Origin: Thalassotalea sp. PP2-459
Lineage (GTDB): Bacteria; Pseudomonadota; Gammaproteobacteria; Enterobacterales; Alteromonadaceae
Direction: 5' to 3'
DNA length: 64,000 nucleotides
Assembly: GCF_001913705.1 (NCBI RefSeq)
Contig: NZ_MKQD01000011.1
Coordinates: 1-64,000 of the forward strand
The position numbers were made by a program, and so were the translations under genes. Below, in pieces: positions 45,699 to 55,540 of this stretch (position 1 is its first letter; every line of letters starts with the position of its first letter). The notes beneath the pieces were generated by a model. That model was not told where the DNA came from and did no database searches. It saw nothing but the letters and a program-made list of their open reading frames with translations.

Positions 45699-46931
45699 GT
45701 GGAGCAACTTGTAGAAAGTAAGGTTAAAGAGCCAGCAGAAACTTGGATAAACAAACGTTGTCGTGATCTAGTGTTTTCAGTATTAGACAAAATTCAGTTC
45801 GGTTGTATTGAAATTATTCAAGGTTCTTCTACCTATAGGTTTCCAGAGAATCGAACCAACTCTGAAAGTATTACTGGCACCATTGTTGTTCATGATACAT
45901 CGACTTATCGTGACTTCGTTCGTGGTGGTAGCATAGGTGCTGCAGAAGCTTTTATTGATGGAAAATGGAGCTCACCAAACCTCACAAAAGTAATACAAAT
46001 TTTTGCTCGTGCACAGCAACTGACAGATGAACTTGAGAAAAATGCTTCTTGGCTTGGTAAGTTAAAAAATGCGATTTATCACCGTTTTAATCGAAACAGT
46101 CAACAAGGCTCAAAACGCAACATTCTTGCACACTACGATTTGGGTAACGAACTCTACTCACGCTTTTTAGATCCAGAAATGGTTTATTCCGCCGCTATTT
46201 ATCCATCCGAAAAGGCAAGCTTAGCGGAAGCACAAAAACACAAATTAGATACTATTTGTCAACGACTGTCATTGCACGAAACTGACCACTTGTTAGAAAT
46301 AGGTACAGGGTGGGGCGGATTAGCCGTTCATGCGGCAATGCATTATGGCTGTAAAGTCACCACAACAACTATCTCTGATGCACAGCACGCATACGCGACA
46401 GAAAAGATAAAGGCATTAGGTTTAGAAGATCGTATTACTTTATTGAAAGAAGATTACCGTATGCTAACCGGTGAATACGATAAACTCGTGTCGATAGAAA
46501 TGATAGAAGCTGTTGGCTATGATTACCTACCGAGCTTCTTTCAACAGTGTCACGCTCGGTTGAAACCAGGCGGTAAATTGCTGATACAGTCGATAACTAT
46601 TGCTGATCAGCGCTTTGATTATTATCGAAAGAATGTTGATTTTATTCAACGATACATTTTCCCAGGAGGTTTTTTACCTTCAATTAATGAGCTAACAAAG
46701 CAACTGACCAAGCATACGTCGTTGGTGATGGAAGAGTTGCATGATATAGGGCTACATTATGCAAAAACGTTAGCAGATTGGCGTAAAGCTTTTTTAAAGG
46801 CTTGGCCAGAACTATCCACCTTAGGTTATGACGAAGAATTCAAACGCTTATGGCTGTATTATTTTGCTTATTGTGAAGGCGCGTTTATTGAGCGCTCAAC
46901 AAGTACCGTGCATTTGATTGCAAGAAAATAA
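45699..46931 (+). CDS. Cyclopropane-fatty-acid-synthase-like SAM methyltransferase
   Basis: A 410-residue enzyme with the SAM-binding motif LLEIGTGWGGLAVHAA, an upstream lipid-binding region and CFA-family signatures (YSAAIYPSEKASLAEAQKHK, FIQRYIFPGGFLPS). It adds a methylene or methyl group to unsaturated acyl chains in membrane lipids. Homologues in the Rhodobacter sigma-E regulon are linked to singlet-oxygen response and to methylated or furan fatty acids, so the product may not be a plain cyclopropane. The start is GTG (45699) with TAGGAG upstream. A bidirectional terminator follows. Confidence 0.9.
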   Translation: MEQLVESKVKEPAETWINKRCRDLVFSVLDKIQFGCIEIIQGSSTYRFPENRTNSESITGTIVVHDTSTYRDFVRGGSIGAAEAFIDGKWSSPNLTKVIQIFARAQQLTDELEKNASWLGKLKNAIYHRFNRNSQQGSKRNILAHYDLGNELYSRFLDPEMVYSAAIYPSEKASLAEAQKHKLDTICQRLSLHETDHLLEIGTGWGGLAVHAAMHYGCKVTTTTISDAQHAYATEKIKALGLEDRITLLKEDYRMLTGEYDKLVSIEMIEAVGYDYLPSFFQQCHARLKPGGKLLIQSITIADQRFDYYRKNVDFIQRYIFPGGFLPSINELTKQLTKHTSLVMEELHDIGLHYAKTLADWRKAFLKAWPELSTLGYDEEFKRLWLYYFAYCEGAFIERSTSTVHLIARK

Positions 46932-46943
46932 CTACGGCTCCCA

Positions 46944-46967
46944 AAAGCGGTTATTGTTAACCGCTTT
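46944..46967. terminator. Bidirectional terminator between the methyltransferase and DUF2062 genes
   Basis: Perfect 10-bp stem AAAGCGGTTA / TAACCGCTTT with a TTGT loop. It serves both convergent genes. Confidence 0.75.
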
Positions 46968-46972
46968 ATCAA

Positions 46973-47482
46973 TCACCTTTTCATGCGTTTTTTCCACGCT
47001 TTATTCACGGAATAACGCCAAAGGCCGTGAATACCAAAATAGCCAATTAAAGAAAATAATATCGATAGTACTGCGCAGCCGAGTAAAAATGACGGGCCTA
47101 TGGTTGAAACGCTGTCAACAACCCATTGCCAGCTTGGAACAAACGCAAAAGCTTGCTCTTGTTTGCCTAAAATCCACGTACCTACCACATAACAAAAATA
47201 AAAAATTGCCGGCATGGTGACAGGGTTGGTGATCCACACTAACGCGATAGATAGCGGTAAATTTGCATGTACTATAATAGCTAAGCCTGCTGCTAACACC
47301 ATTTGAAAAGGAATAGGAATAAAAGCGCAAAATAGGCCTACAGCAAACGCTTTAGCGACAGAACGACGATTTAGATGCCATAGATTACCGTTGTGAAGTA
47401 AGTCGCCAAAGATCTGCAAATGCTTATTTGCTTTGATTTTTTGATGATCTGGCAGCAGCTTTTTAATCGTTTTCTTAGGCAT
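46973..47482 (-). CDS. DUF2062 inner-membrane protein
   Basis: A 169-residue protein with a basic N-terminus and two or three TM helices (core FCAFIPIPFQMVLAAGLAIIV, TNPVTMPAIFYFCYVVG). The family usually lies between lolE and comEC, which supports orthology even though here it is on the minus strand, divergent from comEC by 37 bp. The function is unknown. Confidence 0.85.
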   Translation of the reverse strand: MPKKTIKKLLPDHQKIKANKHLQIFGDLLHNGNLWHLNRRSVAKAFAVGLFCAFIPIPFQMVLAAGLAIIVHANLPLSIALVWITNPVTMPAIFYFCYVVGTWILGKQEQAFAFVPSWQWVVDSVSTIGPSFLLGCAVLSILFSLIGYFGIHGLWRYSVNKAWKKRMKR

Positions 47483-47519
47483 GGACGTCTAATTTATCAA
47501 GTTAAGGATTTCAATCACG

Positions 47520-49856
47520 ATGGATCGTTGGTTATCGTCATTTCTCATAGGGGCGCTATTGTCACTTTTTTTACCAATAGTGCCAAGTTTATTTTATGTG
47601 CTTTTGTTTACGCTTTTAAGTCTAATTGTTGGTATTTTTTTGACAAATAAAAGCCTAGCTTGCTTTTGTTTGGGAATTGCATGGTTACTTTATCATGGCG
47701 CCCAGTATGAAGACATATGGCAGAATAATAATATTTCAACTGAGTTATTACATAAAGCGTCTTATACAGTAATTGGTGAGGTGCTTAGTATTCCTCAAAT
47801 CAAGAAAAAAACTCAACGCTTTAATTTTTCAATAACACAATTTTCTGGGCAAGTGCTTAATCAGCCGATTAATGTAAGGCTTAGTTGGAAAAGTCATAAA
47901 AATGGGTTGAAACAAGGGCAAAAGTGGCGATTAAAAATAAAAATAAAACCGGCGCATGGGTTTGCCAACGAAGGCGGTTTTCATTACCAAACGTGGTTAA
48001 GACAACATAATATTCATGCAACAGGGTATGTAATTAAAGGGGTAGAGTCGAGTACATCGAAAGTTAGTGTCAGACAACGTCTTTATGAACATTATCAAAG
48101 TTTGTTACCAACACATCAAAACAATGCTTTATTACTAGCGTTAACCTTTGGTTTAAAACATCAAATATCAGAGGCACAGTGGCAGGTGCTCAATGCAACA
48201 GCTGCACAGCATTTAATTGCGATTTCAGGGTTGCATTTAGGGGTTGTTGCCATGTTGAGTTACGGGTTTAGTAAGTTAATACTGCGTTTACTATCATTAA
48301 TAGTTCTCAGTTCTTCGCGAATTTCGAAAACATTAACGGTTAGTTCACAAGTGCTGTTTATTACCTTATTGACTCTTATTTTTGTAACATCTTACGCCTA
48401 CATAGCTGGTTTTTCACAACCCACAATTCGTGCGGCAATTATGCTGATTATTTTGTGGTGTGCAAAACTATTAGCGACAAAATTTACCGCGACAAGGTTA
48501 ATTCTGTTAACGATGTTTATGGTCGTTTTGTTTTCTCCTTTTAGTCTTTTATCTGCGAGCTTTTGGTTATCCATTTCAGCAGTAAGCACCATTTTGTTAT
48601 TTATTTGGCGTTATAAAAAGCATGTTAAATCTGATCATAATTCGATTTTTACTCGGTATTTTCACGTGGTACTGTATGCCTTGAGCTTTCAAGGCTTTTT
48701 AATTTTTACACTTTTGCCTTTAACGTCTTCTATGCAGTATCAAGTGTCGTTAGTTGCTATCTTTGCCAACATCATAGCGGTGCCATGGGTGAGTTTAGTG
48801 TGTGTACCGCTCACATTATTTTCTGTAATTGCCAGTGTTATCAATGAAACTAGCGCAACTGTATTAATCTCGTTAGCACAATTAAGTTTAACCGTGTTGT
48901 GGCAGTGGCTTGATGGCGTTGCAAAGCTGTCATGGGCAAGCGTATCAATAGATCATACAACATGGTTAACATTGTCAGTGTTGGTGGTTGTGAGCGTAAT
49001 ACTACTATTGGTTACTTTTCAAAAACGGATATTTATCTACTCGGTGTGTGGCGTTTCGTTGATGTTAACCGGTTTTGCATATGTAAATAATAAGCCAAGC
49101 AGAAACTCGGTTTGGCTTGTCGATATACTTGATGTTGGTCAGGGCTTATCTGTGGTAATTCGCACAAATGAGCAAACGATTGTTTATGATACTGGCGCAA
49201 CTTATCCAAGTGGTTTTTCGATGGCTAAGTCAGTGATTAAGCCTTATTTAAATTATGAAGGGATTTCTATTATTGATTTGTTAATCATCAGTCATGATGA
49301 TAATGATCATGCTAGCGGTCAAGCATTCCTTGAAACGCACCTTCAAGTAAACGAATTAATGTTTAATCATAAAAAGCAATATACCTCATGCTTAATAGGT
49401 GAAATTAAAAAAATTGGCCGGTTAACTTTTGAAGTATTACACCCTACAGAACGTCAAGCTGATCATAACGATGACTCCTGTGTTGTGAGAATCTCTGATG
49501 ATAAGTTTAGTGTGTTATTGACAGGGGACATTTCAAAAAAAGTTGAGCAAGCATTAGTTGATAATTATAGAGAAAAATTAAACTCAGATGTATTAGTTGC
49601 ACCACATCATGGGTCAAAAACGTCTTCTTCACAGTCTTTTATTCAAGCAGTGTCACCAAAGCAGGTTGTTTTTAGCGCTGGCTTTTTAAATCGCTGGAAT
49701 ATGCCTCATCAAGATGTTGTTCGTCGTTATCATCAATTTAACATTAAAACATATACTACTGCCACACACGGGAGGGTGAGAGTAATTGTTTCGCCTGAGG
49801 ACTATCAAATGCAAACTTACCGAGAAGCACATTGGCCATTCTGGTTTGCTAATTAA
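47520..49856 (+). CDS. comEC: ComEC/Rec2 DNA-uptake channel protein
   Basis: A 778-residue membrane protein: N-terminal DUF4131-like region, the Competence core (about 220-490) with many TM helices, and a C-terminal metallo-beta-lactamase-like domain with SHDDNDHASG and APHHGSKTS motifs. It forms the inner-membrane channel for single-stranded DNA in natural transformation. It begins the comEC-msbA-lpxK-ycaR-kdsB run in the conserved gammaproteobacterial order. Confidence 0.93.
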   Translation: MDRWLSSFLIGALLSLFLPIVPSLFYVLLFTLLSLIVGIFLTNKSLACFCLGIAWLLYHGAQYEDIWQNNNISTELLHKASYTVIGEVLSIPQIKKKTQRFNFSITQFSGQVLNQPINVRLSWKSHKNGLKQGQKWRLKIKIKPAHGFANEGGFHYQTWLRQHNIHATGYVIKGVESSTSKVSVRQRLYEHYQSLLPTHQNNALLLALTFGLKHQISEAQWQVLNATAAQHLIAISGLHLGVVAMLSYGFSKLILRLLSLIVLSSSRISKTLTVSSQVLFITLLTLIFVTSYAYIAGFSQPTIRAAIMLIILWCAKLLATKFTATRLILLTMFMVVLFSPFSLLSASFWLSISAVSTILLFIWRYKKHVKSDHNSIFTRYFHVVLYALSFQGFLIFTLLPLTSSMQYQVSLVAIFANIIAVPWVSLVCVPLTLFSVIASVINETSATVLISLAQLSLTVLWQWLDGVAKLSWASVSIDHTTWLTLSVLVVVSVILLLVTFQKRIFIYSVCGVSLMLTGFAYVNNKPSRNSVWLVDILDVGQGLSVVIRTNEQTIVYDTGATYPSGFSMAKSVIKPYLNYEGISIIDLLIISHDDNDHASGQAFLETHLQVNELMFNHKKQYTSCLIGEIKKIGRLTFEVLHPTERQADHNDDSCVVRISDDKFSVLLTGDISKKVEQALVDNYREKLNSDVLVAPHHGSKTSSSQSFIQAVSPKQVVFSAGFLNRWNMPHQDVVRRYHQFNIKTYTTATHGRVRVIVSPEDYQMQTYREAHWPFWFAN

Positions 49857-49910
49857 TATTCAGGCCTCCTTTGCAGATGAACTTTGTGATGTTAATGATT
49901 AAATCAAAGC

Positions 49911-49939
49911 TTGGTTGGTGTTCTATAACAAGCTAGAAT
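49911..49939 (+). promoter_or_regulatory. Predicted sigma-70 promoter for msbA-lpxK-ycaR-kdsB
   Basis: -35 TTGGTT (49911-49916), 17-bp spacer, -10 TAGAAT (49934-49939), 34 bp before the msbA ATG. Confidence 0.5.
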
Positions 49940-49973
49940 AGTTAGGATTGAATTTAATTGATAAGAGTAGTAA

Positions 49974-51752
49974 ATGTCGACGTCGACAGAAAGCGAGCCG
50001 TTACAAAACGCCCCGGAAGATAACCAAGATAAAACTTGGCAAAACTTTAAACGGTTAATGGGGCACACGAAACAGTATAAAACCGCAGGTATTTTTTCAA
50101 TTATTTGCATGCTTGGCTATGCCAGTATAGATGTGTACTTTCTTTCAAAACTTCCGGCATTAATAGATGAAGGCCTATCGGGGAAGAACTCTGAGTTTAT
50201 GAAGTGGGCACCTTTGTTTGTTATTGTGTGTTTTATTATTCGTGGTATTTGCCATTTTCTCAGTAACTACTGCTTAGCGTGGGTAGGTAATAATGTTGTC
50301 GCTGATTTACGTCAATCTATGTTTAGTCACATAATGGCGATGCCGGTAACCTTTCATGACAAAACCTCAACCGGCACCTTAATTTCCAAGCTGACATTCG
50401 ATACTGAACAAGTGTTGCAGGCTACCAGTAAATCGTTATTAACGATTGTACAACAAGGTGGGCTTGTTATTGGTTTATTGGTGTTAATGTTTTGGCAAAG
50501 CTGGCAGTTGTCGGCAATATTTTTGGTGATCACACCAATCATCGCGTTTATTGTTACATACGTTTCAAAGCGTTTTCGCACGGTGAGTAAGAATATTCAA
50601 GATTCCATGGGTGAAGTTACGCGTACTGCTGAGCAAACCTTTAATGGCCATAAAGTAGTATTAACCTTCGATGGCAAACATCGAGAAGATGAACGTTTTG
50701 CAGAAATAAATAAAAATAACCGCCAACAACGTATGAAAATGGTAGCAACTAAATCAGCAAGTGTACCGTTTATTCAAATTATTGCTTCCTTTGCGTTAGC
50801 GTTTGTTCTATACGTTGCCACTCTAGATGGTGTGGTCGATAACATTTCTGCCGGTGTTTTCATGGGGGTGGTTACCTACATGACAATGTTACTTAGACCT
50901 TTAAAATTATTGACTAATGTAAATAGCGAATTTCAAAAGGGAATGGCAGCCAGTAACAGTATTTTTGGCTTATTAGATGAAGCACTTGAACAAGACACAG
51001 GAACAATCCCATTAAAACGTGCTACTGGAGAACTTCGTTTTGATCACGTAAATTTTTTATACCCAGGAGACGATAAGCTCGCGTTAACTGACGTTAACTT
51101 TCACGTTAATGCAGGAGAAACAGTAGCGCTTGTTGGTCGTTCTGGCAGCGGAAAATCAACAGCCAGTTCTTTGTTATTACGTTTTTATCAAGCTACACAA
51201 GGACAAGTGTTGCTAGATGGGCATAATGTGATTGATTATCAACTGAATGACCTTCGAAAACAATTTTCATATGTTTCACAGCAGGTGGTATTATTCAATG
51301 ATAGCCTAGCCAATAATATTGCTTATGGTCGTCCAGAAGCGAGCGAAGCAGAAATTATTGAAGCTGCCCGTAAAGCACATGTTCTCGAGTTTGCTGAACA
51401 ATTACCAGAAGGTTTACATACAAACATTGGTGATAACGGCGCACTTTTATCCGGTGGTCAACGCCAACGTGTCGCTATCGCGCGTGCATTACTCTGTGAT
51501 TCACCCATTTTAGTGCTTGATGAAGCAACCAGTGCGCTCGACACTGAATCGGAGCGCCATATTCAAGATGCGTTAAATGCGTTACAAGAAAATCGAACGT
51601 CTATCGTTATTGCTCATCGTTTATCTACCATTGAAAATGCTGATAAAATTATTGTTATGGAACAAGGTAAGATTGTCGAGCAAGGTGACCATAAAACATT
51701 ACTTGCCGCCGATGGTGCTTATGCACAGTTACATAAGTTTCAATTTGGATAA
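49974..51752 (+). CDS. msbA: Lipid A export ABC transporter MsbA
   Basis: A 592-residue half-transporter with six TM helices (about 30-320) and a C-terminal ATPase carrying Walker A GRSGSGKST, signature [16 protein letters not shown], Walker B ILVLDEATSALD and a switch His. It flips core-lipid A across the inner membrane. lpxK follows 9 bp later. It is slightly longer than E. coli MsbA (582) owing to an N-terminal tail. Confidence 0.95.
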   Translation: MSTSTESEPLQNAPEDNQDKTWQNFKRLMGHTKQYKTAGIFSIICMLGYASIDVYFLSKLPALIDEGLSGKNSEFMKWAPLFVIVCFIIRGICHFLSNYCLAWVGNNVVADLRQSMFSHIMAMPVTFHDKTSTGTLISKLTFDTEQVLQATSKSLLTIVQQGGLVIGLLVLMFWQSWQLSAIFLVITPIIAFIVTYVSKRFRTVSKNIQDSMGEVTRTAEQTFNGHKVVLTFDGKHREDERFAEINKNNRQQRMKMVATKSASVPFIQIIASFALAFVLYVATLDGVVDNISAGVFMGVVTYMTMLLRPLKLLTNVNSEFQKGMAASNSIFGLLDEALEQDTGTIPLKRATGELRFDHVNFLYPGDDKLALTDVNFHVNAGETVALVGRSGSGKSTASSLLLRFYQATQGQVLLDGHNVIDYQLNDLRKQFSYVSQQVVLFNDSLANNIAYGRPEASEAEIIEAARKAHVLEFAEQLPEGLHTNIGDNGALLSGGQRQRVAIARALLCDSPILVLDEATSALDTESERHIQDALNALQENRTSIVIAHRLSTIENADKIIVMEQGKIVEQGDHKTLLAADGAYAQLHKFQFG

Positions 51753-51761
51753 CCGTTAATC

Positions 51762-52802
51762 ATGCGATTAATTGAAAAGGTATGGTTTCATCAACATCCA
51801 GCACGTTATTTATTGGTACCGATATTACTACCGATTTCAGCGTTATTTTGGTTGATTAGCAGTGTTAGGCGGTTAAGCTTTCGTTATGGTTTGTTAACGC
51901 AAACTAAGCCGAGTTTACCTGTGGTGGTCGTGGGTAATATTGGTGTAGGAGGCAATGGTAAAACTCCTGTGGTGCTATGGCTTGTTGAATGTTTGAAAGC
52001 ACATAATATTAACGTAGGTGTTATTAGCCGCGGGTATGGCGCAAAGGCGCCTTATTATCCTTATGTTGTGAATGAACAAAGTGATGCGACTATGGTAGGC
52101 GATGAACCGATGATGATTTTTAATCGTCATCAAATACCTGTTGTCGTTGACAGTGATCGTAATGCAGCAATTGAACAGTTAAAAACGATGTCAGTAGAAC
52201 TGGTGATTAGTGATGACGGTTTACAGCATTATAAAATGGCACGGGATCTTGAGCTTATCATTGTCGATGGCAAGCGGTTATTCGGTAATGGTTTATTATT
52301 ACCTGCAGGGCCTTTACGAGAAACAACAAGACGCTTAAAAGCGGTTGATCATGTGATCGTTAATGGAAATTCAACACCATTAAGTTGCGAAGATACGCCA
52401 CAACATGTGATGACATTAAAAGCAAAACACCTGATAAATGTTGCGACGAATGAAAAAGTCACGCTTGCTGATTTTCTTTTAGGATCAGCTCAAGTAAACG
52501 CTTGTGCAGGCATTGGCTCGCCAGAGCGTTTTTTTACCCTGTTATCTACATTAGGTTTCTCGGTTATAAAACAAAAGTCTTTTAATGATCATCATGACTT
52601 TCAACGAAGAGATTTCGGTGATTTTGAACAGAATATGCCTTTGTTAATGACTGAAAAAGATGCAGTTAAATGTCAATTATTTGCAGATAATAATTGGTGG
52701 TATTTACCGGTAGATGCGGAATTTAATGAGCTATCTGCTAAAACGTTAATAGAATCATTGCTCACTTTAGTCAGTAATGAACGAGAACAAAAAGAAGAGT
52801 AA
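51762..52802 (+). CDS. lpxK: Tetraacyldisaccharide 4'-kinase
   Basis: A 346-residue membrane-associated kinase with an N-terminal TM helix and P-loop [12 protein letters not shown], then the LpxK block [15 protein letters not shown]. It adds the 4'-phosphate to the lipid A precursor at the cytoplasmic face. It sits between msbA and ycaR, the standard order. Confidence 0.95.
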   Translation: MRLIEKVWFHQHPARYLLVPILLPISALFWLISSVRRLSFRYGLLTQTKPSLPVVVVGNIGVGGNGKTPVVLWLVECLKAHNINVGVISRGYGAKAPYYPYVVNEQSDATMVGDEPMMIFNRHQIPVVVDSDRNAAIEQLKTMSVELVISDDGLQHYKMARDLELIIVDGKRLFGNGLLLPAGPLRETTRRLKAVDHVIVNGNSTPLSCEDTPQHVMTLKAKHLINVATNEKVTLADFLLGSAQVNACAGIGSPERFFTLLSTLGFSVIKQKSFNDHHDFQRRDFGDFEQNMPLLMTEKDAVKCQLFADNNWWYLPVDAEFNELSAKTLIESLLTLVSNEREQKEE

Positions 52803-52806
52803 TAAT

Positions 52807-52992
52807 ATGGCTTTTGATATTAAATTGATGGAAATTCTTGCTTGTCCTGTTTGTAAAGGTAAGTTGCAGTATAAAAAAGATCAACAAGAGCTTTGGTGTA
52901 ATTTTGACAAGCTTGCCTTCGGTATTGAAAAAGGCATACCTGTTCTGTTAGAAAGTGAAGCGCGCCGACTCAGTGAAGACGAACGTAATTAA
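52807..52992 (+). CDS. ycaR: Trm112/YcaR-family small zinc protein
   Basis: A 61-residue protein with CPVC at the N-terminus and the family block [24 protein letters not shown] 52807 is chosen since a longer frame overlaps lpxK. The second Cys pair is reduced to a single Cys (LWCNFDK), as in E. coli YcaR. Its job is unclear, but it is nearly always beside kdsB. Confidence 0.92.
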   Translation: MAFDIKLMEILACPVCKGKLQYKKDQQELWCNFDKLAFGIEKGIPVLLESEARRLSEDERN

Positions 52993-53005
52993 TACGGAGC
53001 TAAAT

Positions 53006-53776
53006 ATGTCATTTGTGGTAGTTATTCCAGCCCGTTTTGAATCTTCTCGTTTACCTGGCAAAGTATTAGCCGATATTCACGGTAAGCCAATGATTCAGTG
53101 GGTTGTTGAAAAAGCGGTAAAAAGTGGTGCAGAAAAAGTGATTGTCGCTACCGACAATCAGCAGGTTGCCAAGGTAGTTGAAGGCTTTGGTGGCGAAGTG
53201 TGCTTAACTCGAGCTGATCATCAATCAGGTACAGAAAGATTGGCTGAAGTAGTTGAGAAGTACCAATTTGAGCCAGAGCAAGTCGTTGTCAATGTGCAAG
53301 GAGATGAACCTTTCATCCCGCCAGAAAATATTGCACAAGTGGCAAGTAATCTTGCTAACCAACAAAAAGCAAAAATGGCGACACTGGCTGTACACATTAC
53401 TGATGCTGAAGAAGCCTTTAATCCGAATGCAGTGAAAGTGCTAATGGATAAGCAAGGATATGCTTTATATTTTAGTCGAGCGACAATCCCATACGATAGA
53501 GAGCGCTTTTTAACCGCTAAAGATACAACAACTGTCGGAGATTATTATTTACGCCATATTGGTATTTACGCGTACCGAGCTAGTTTTATCAATGAATATA
53601 TTCAATGGCCAGCAAGTGAACTAGAGCAAATTGAATCGTTAGAGCAATTACGCGTATTGTGGCAAGGTGAAAAAATTCATGTTGCTGTAGCACAAAGCCG
53701 CTTGCCAGTAGAAGGTGTTGATACCCCAGAAGACTTAGCTAAGGCAATTGCCTTTGCGGCACAGATAACAGTATAG
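53006..53776 (+). CDS. kdsB: CMP-KDO synthetase (3-deoxy-manno-octulosonate cytidylyltransferase)
   Basis: A 256-residue nucleotidyltransferase with [15 protein letters not shown] at the start, [11 protein letters not shown] and [12 protein letters not shown]. It activates KDO for lipopolysaccharide assembly. ATG 53006 follows an ACGGAGC site; an upstream in-frame start at 52955 lies in ycaR. A strong terminator follows. Confidence 0.96.
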   Translation: MSFVVVIPARFESSRLPGKVLADIHGKPMIQWVVEKAVKSGAEKVIVATDNQQVAKVVEGFGGEVCLTRADHQSGTERLAEVVEKYQFEPEQVVVNVQGDEPFIPPENIAQVASNLANQQKAKMATLAVHITDAEEAFNPNAVKVLMDKQGYALYFSRATIPYDRERFLTAKDTTTVGDYYLRHIGIYAYRASFINEYIQWPASELEQIESLEQLRVLWQGEKIHVAVAQSRLPVEGVDTPEDLAKAIAFAAQITV

Positions 53777-53784
53777 TGTGTATG

Positions 53785-53806
53785 AGCCCGCAACGCGGGC
53801 TTTTTT
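53785..53806 (+). terminator. Rho-independent terminator after kdsB
   Basis: AGCCCGC-AAC-GCGGGCT stem followed by TTTTTT. The T tract overlaps the stop codon of the convergent rnhA gene. Confidence 0.92.
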
Positions 53807-54575
53807 AGCCAGAAGGCATTGCTAGAATGGAAGTGATGTTCAGTGCCTTTTCGTAGGTTACAAAGCTTTTTTGTTTTGTCATTCTTGCATAAACAGCCAT
53901 GCGATCTGCTAATTCATTACCTTCAATATTTGCGTGACCTTTAACGTGGCTAACAATAACTTGTTGTTTGATTTGCTGATATAACTCAAAGCATGCTTTG
54001 ATTATTTCTGGATTCTTGATTGGTTGACCATCTGCTTTTTTCCACCCCTTGCGTTGCCAGCCTGATGCCCACTTAGTAATACAATCTATTGAGTAGCGAG
54101 AATCACTTAATACCTCGATACGCATCTCGCTGTTTTTTTGTAAATACTGCTGCGCAAGTTTAAATGACTCAAGCAAACCTAGGAGCTCTGCAGTGTTATT
54201 TGTACCGTTAGCATCATATAAACCATACCAAAGCTGAGTTAGCTTGCTTTTTTGATAAACAGCTATGCCTGTACCAGCTTGGCCTGGGTTAGGTGAACAA
54301 GCACCGTCACTATAAATTTGAATGTCAGCGTTTACGCCATGAGCATTAGTGTTCAACGTGTTTTCTGGTTTAGTGCTCGGTTTTTTTTGTGTTAATGAGC
54401 GTTTAGTTAGCGCTTTTGTATAACTTTCTTTAAATGCTTTTTCTGCATCATCTTTCGTAGTGAACCCCATATATTGGGCATCTGCTCTGCCTGAGGTTAA
54501 CTGCTGTACTTCTGGCCAATTATCAAAAACACCTGTTTTTGTACCTTTCCAAATGACGTAATATTTTTTTGCCAT
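53805..54575 (-). CDS. rnhA: Ribonuclease HI with N-terminal viroplasmin (hybrid-binding) domain
   Basis: A 256-residue protein: a hybrid-binding domain (about 4-50, YYVIWKGTKTGVFDNW) and an RNase H domain (about 85-235). The metal-binding acidic residues are visible in IYSDGACSPNPG, NTAELLGLLES, LSDSRYSID and GNELADRMA. It degrades RNA in RNA-DNA hybrids. The N-terminal domain is unlike E. coli RnhA and more like eukaryotic RNase H1. It follows lgt by 5 bp and so is probably cotranscribed with it. Confidence 0.93.
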   Translation of the reverse strand: MAKKYYVIWKGTKTGVFDNWPEVQQLTSGRADAQYMGFTTKDDAEKAFKESYTKALTKRSLTQKKPSTKPENTLNTNAHGVNADIQIYSDGACSPNPGQAGTGIAVYQKSKLTQLWYGLYDANGTNNTAELLGLLESFKLAQQYLQKNSEMRIEVLSDSRYSIDCITKWASGWQRKGWKKADGQPIKNPEIIKACFELYQQIKQQVIVSHVKGHANIEGNELADRMAVYARMTKQKSFVTYEKALNITSILAMPSG

Positions 54576-54580
54576 AAAAT

Positions 54581-55375
54581 TTATTTTTTACCTGTAATGG
54601 CTGAAGTTTGCTTTGCACGTAGAAATAATAATACGCCAACGAAAAAGAACGGAATACTTAACATTTGTCCGGTATTTAACGCGGACTCTAGCGTATAAGA
54701 GGCTTGCTGTTGTTTAAAAAACTCAATAACAAAGCGAGCACTAAAAGTCAGTATTAAAAATAAACCGAGTAAAGCGCCAACACGCTCTTTAATAGCAGTA
54801 CTTCGATAAAGTAATGTTAATACAACGGCAATTAACAAATAAGCGATCGCTTCATAAAGTTGTGCCGGATGACGTGCTAAGGTGTCAACTCGTTCGAAAA
54901 TAATGGCCCAAGGCACATCACTTGGGTGGCCTAAAATTTCTGAATTTACAAAATTCGCTGAACGAACGAATATACCAAAAACAGCGGTTGCAATAGCTAA
55001 CCTATCAAGTAGCCATAGCGTATTGATGTGATGGCGCTTGCAAAATAACCAGGTACCTATGATGGCACCGAGTCCACCACCATGACTGGCTAAGCCGCCT
55101 TCCCAAATCGCCAATATTTTTAATGGATTAGCAAAGTAAAAATTAGGATCATAGAAGAAACAATGACCGAGCCTTGCACCAATAATAATGCCTAGTACCA
55201 CATACATTAATAAATTGTCTAAGGTATCTACATTTTTATTCTCTAGGGTGAATACCCATTTCATATAATACAAACCAGCAAAAATTGCGCTGGCAAATAA
55301 TGCACCGTACCAATGTATAGTGACAGGGCCAAGTGAGAATAATATGGGATCGACGTTCCAAACAAAATGTGACAC
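54581..55375 (-). CDS. lgt: Prolipoprotein diacylglyceryl transferase, divergent form
   Basis: A 264-residue membrane enzyme with about seven TM helices. The expected residues are present: His98 (GGLASHGG), Arg138, Asn141, Glu146 and Gly149 (RSANFVNSEILG), and a C-terminal ARFVIEFFKQ that supplies the second Arg/Glu pair. It attaches diacylglycerol to the lipobox Cys of lipoproteins. The sequence style (NFVNSEILGHPSDVPWAI, RHPAQLYEA) is closer to Bacteroidota-type Lgt than to E. coli, and the usual RxGNF Gly is Ala140. A second, standard lgt next to thyA may exist outside the window. Confidence 0.9.
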   Translation of the reverse strand: MSHFVWNVDPILFSLGPVTIHWYGALFASAIFAGLYYMKWVFTLENKNVDTLDNLLMYVVLGIIIGARLGHCFFYDPNFYFANPLKILAIWEGGLASHGGGLGAIIGTWLFCKRHHINTLWLLDRLAIATAVFGIFVRSANFVNSEILGHPSDVPWAIIFERVDTLARHPAQLYEAIAYLLIAVVLTLLYRSTAIKERVGALLGLFLILTFSARFVIEFFKQQQASYTLESALNTGQMLSIPFFFVGVLLFLRAKQTSAITGKK

Positions 55376-55540
55376 AGGTTAACCTTCTTGTGGAAAATTG
55401 CTGGCGCTAATATATCAGTCTATTGATAAATTGTGCAGGATAAATTGCCGTTTTATGTAAGAAAACCACAGTATACGTACTTATTTTGCGCTAACTTCAT
55501 GTTATATTGAGGGCATGCAAGATTTAATATATATAAATTT

